DNA from: Terriglobia bacterium
GTDB taxonomy: Bacteria > Acidobacteriota > Terriglobia > Acidiferrales > UBA7541
Assembly (NCBI GenBank): GCA_023512135.1
Contig: JAIMAG010000005.1
Location: 87,001 to 151,000, forward strand
Length of the DNA: 64,000 bases
Direction: 5' to 3'
Shown: piece after piece, positions 62,894 to 64,000 of the stretch
Layout: every line of letters starts with the position of its first letter
Position numbering within the stretch: the stretch's first letter is position 1
Notes under the pieces: model-generated
Seen by the model: the letters and a program-made list of their open reading frames with translations, nothing else
The model's database searches: none
Told to the model about the DNA's origin: nothing
Made by a program: the position numbers and the translations under genes

Positions 62894-63332
62894 CGAGGTG
62901 GCTGGTGCCGTGGCGTCTTCTGCCTCCCCCGGGTCTGTGCCTGCTCACACTCGTAGTTGACTTCAATTGACCAGCAGGGTTACGTTAGCGCCCAAATTTG
63001 AACCGCATAGCGTTACATCCCGAACTCCGAAGGGAATTCCATTCGAGGTGACGCCACGTGCTCAACGATGCCGAGAAGGAAAATCTCCGCAAGCAACTGG
63101 AGGGTGAACTGGTGACGCCCGGTGACGCTGCATATGACGAAGCGCGCCGCATCTTTAACGTGATGATTGACCGCCACCCGGCAGCGATTGTGCGCTGTGC
63201 CGCCGCAAGCGACGTGGTCGCTGCCGTCCAATTTGCCCGCGAACACGACCTGCGGGTTTCCATCAAAGGCGCAGGACACAACGTGTCGGGTAACGCCATC
63301 TGCGACAACGGGGTGATGATCGACAACTCGCG
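62894..63332 (+). repeat. Right copy of the 439-bp direct repeat
   Basis: Matches 59989-60427. The right boundary lies inside the FAD-linked oxidase gene at codon 92, where the truncated left copy departs. Upstream of the repeat the sequence has nothing in common with the left side. Confidence 0.93.
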
Positions 63333-64000
63333 ATTGAAGGGGATTCAAATTGACGCGAAGAGCCGCGTCGCCAAGGCCCAACCGGGGCTCACGCTCGGCG
63401 ACTTCGACAAAGCCACCACCGCGCAGGGCTTCTACACGACGATGGGCGTGGTTTCGAAGACCGGCATTGCCGGGCTCACACTCGGCGGCGGCCTCGGCTG
63501 GCTGATGGGCAAGTACGGCCTTGCGTGCGACAACCTGATTGGCGCCGAGGTGGTGACCAGCGAGGGCAAAGTGGTGCGCGCGAGCGAAACCGAAAATGCC
63601 GACCTGCTCTGGGGCCTTCGCGGAGGCGGCGGAAATTTTGGCGTCGTGACGCAATTCGAATATCGCCTCCACCCGGTCGAGCCGATGACCGGCGGATTGG
63701 TGCTGCACTCCGCAGAACGCGCAAGGGACGTGTTGCGCCTGTATCGCGAGAAAACCACGAAGTATCCCGACGAGTTGACGATGGTGGCGGCGATGCAGAA
63801 TCTGCCGGACGGAACGCCGGTCTGCGGCATCGCTCTCGGCTACAGCGGCGATCCTGTTGCGGGTGGAAAACATCTCCAGCCCATTCGCACCTTCGGTCCG
63901 CCCATAGCCGATCTGGTGGCGACGGTGCCTTATCTGCAACAGCAGAGCATGTTGGATGAAGCTTATCCTTCCGGGCTCTACTACTACTGGAAAGCGAGCA
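63058..64000 (+). CDS. FAD-linked oxidase (BBE/PCMH type), cut by the window edge
   Basis: At least 314 residues from GTG 63058. The PCMH FAD-binding domain shows IKGAGHNVSGNA (His74, possible covalent flavin link), VAKAQPGLTLGDFDKAT and VVSKTGIAGLTLGGGLGWLM, then LRGGGGNFGVVTQFEY. The second flavin-linked cysteine of some BBE enzymes is absent (SKTG in its place). The substrate domain begins near residue 210. It probably oxidises an alcohol or sugar. The first 92 codons are inside the repeat. Confidence 0.88.
   Translation, partial: MLNDAEKENLRKQLEGELVTPGDAAYDEARRIFNVMIDRHPAAIVRCAAASDVVAAVQFAREHDLRVSIKGAGHNVSGNAICDNGVMIDNSRLKGIQIDAKSRVAKAQPGLTLGDFDKATTAQGFYTTMGVVSKTGIAGLTLGGGLGWLMGKYGLACDNLIGAEVVTSEGKVVRASETENADLLWGLRGGGGNFGVVTQFEYRLHPVEPMTGGLVLHSAERARDVLRLYREKTTKYPDELTMVAAMQNLPDGTPVCGIALGYSGDPVAGGKHLQPIRTFGPPIADLVATVPYLQQQSMLDEAYPSGLYYYWKAS

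Overview
The window is a GC-rich, gene-dense bacterial chromosome segment. Several things point to Acidobacteriota, probably a thermophilic or oligotrophic member: a TonB receptor with an N-terminal carboxypeptidase-regulatory domain, futalosine-pathway menaquinone genes, a glycine-zipper lipoprotein of a type I associate with this phylum, and PyrR and SerS N-termini that look acidobacterial. This assignment is from memory of families and was not tested by a search.

Layout. 1-3.1 kb: the edge of a secreted-protein gene, then pyrR-pyrB-pyrC. 3.1-7.5 kb (minus): thiD, glutamate dehydrogenase, a small YHS-like membrane protein and serS. 7.7-12.1 kb: a lipoprotein, a self-cleaving P1 peptidase, a thiolase/enoyl-CoA hydratase pair and an NTF2-like membrane protein. 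12.1-18.1 kb: a cobalamin uptake locus with two cobalamin riboswitches, one before btuF-btuC-btuD and one before a TonB-dependent receptor. 18.1-24.5 kb: gatB, a peroxiredoxin with an in-frame UGA at its catalytic position, panB-panC, a cation diffusion facilitator and an AHSA1-like protein. 24.5-31.2 kb: an ADP-forming acyl-CoA synthetase, an exported TldD/TldE-like pair and a FecR-domain protein. 31.4-41.6 kb: a second, exported UGA-containing peroxiredoxin-like protein, a DUF442 phosphatase-like protein, an ECF sigma/anti-sigma/zinc-ribbon operon, a coiled-coil zinc-ribbon protein with RNase HI, mqnA-mqnC and dprA. 41.8-45.4 kb: topA and a Xer recombinase. 45.4-56.5 kb (minus): thiI followed by a polysaccharide cluster with four glycosyltransferase genes (one a double enzyme), a CDP-paratose epimerase-like protein, a transglutaminase-like protein and an O-antigen ligase/polymerase-like protein. 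56.7-58.1 kb: an eL13-like small protein, a small hypothetical, a YnfA-like protein and tRNA-Asn.

From the tRNA-Asn gene to the right edge the window looks like a patchwork accessory region. An altered copy of the tRNA lies 1,900 bases downstream. A 439-bp direct repeat flanks about 2.5 kb that carries a dual-OB-like gene and two DUF488 genes in tight coupling, plus the frameshifted remains of what looks like a DUF499 ATPase. The left repeat cuts short an FAD-linked oxidase whose longer copy starts in the right repeat.

The strongest unexpected signals are the two probable selenoproteins. In each, UGA replaces the redox cysteine and a hairpin follows at once. Next are the DUF488 cassette with its repeats, and a recurring promoter layout in which a -10 element ends only 6-12 bases before the start codon, which suggests widespread leaderless transcripts.
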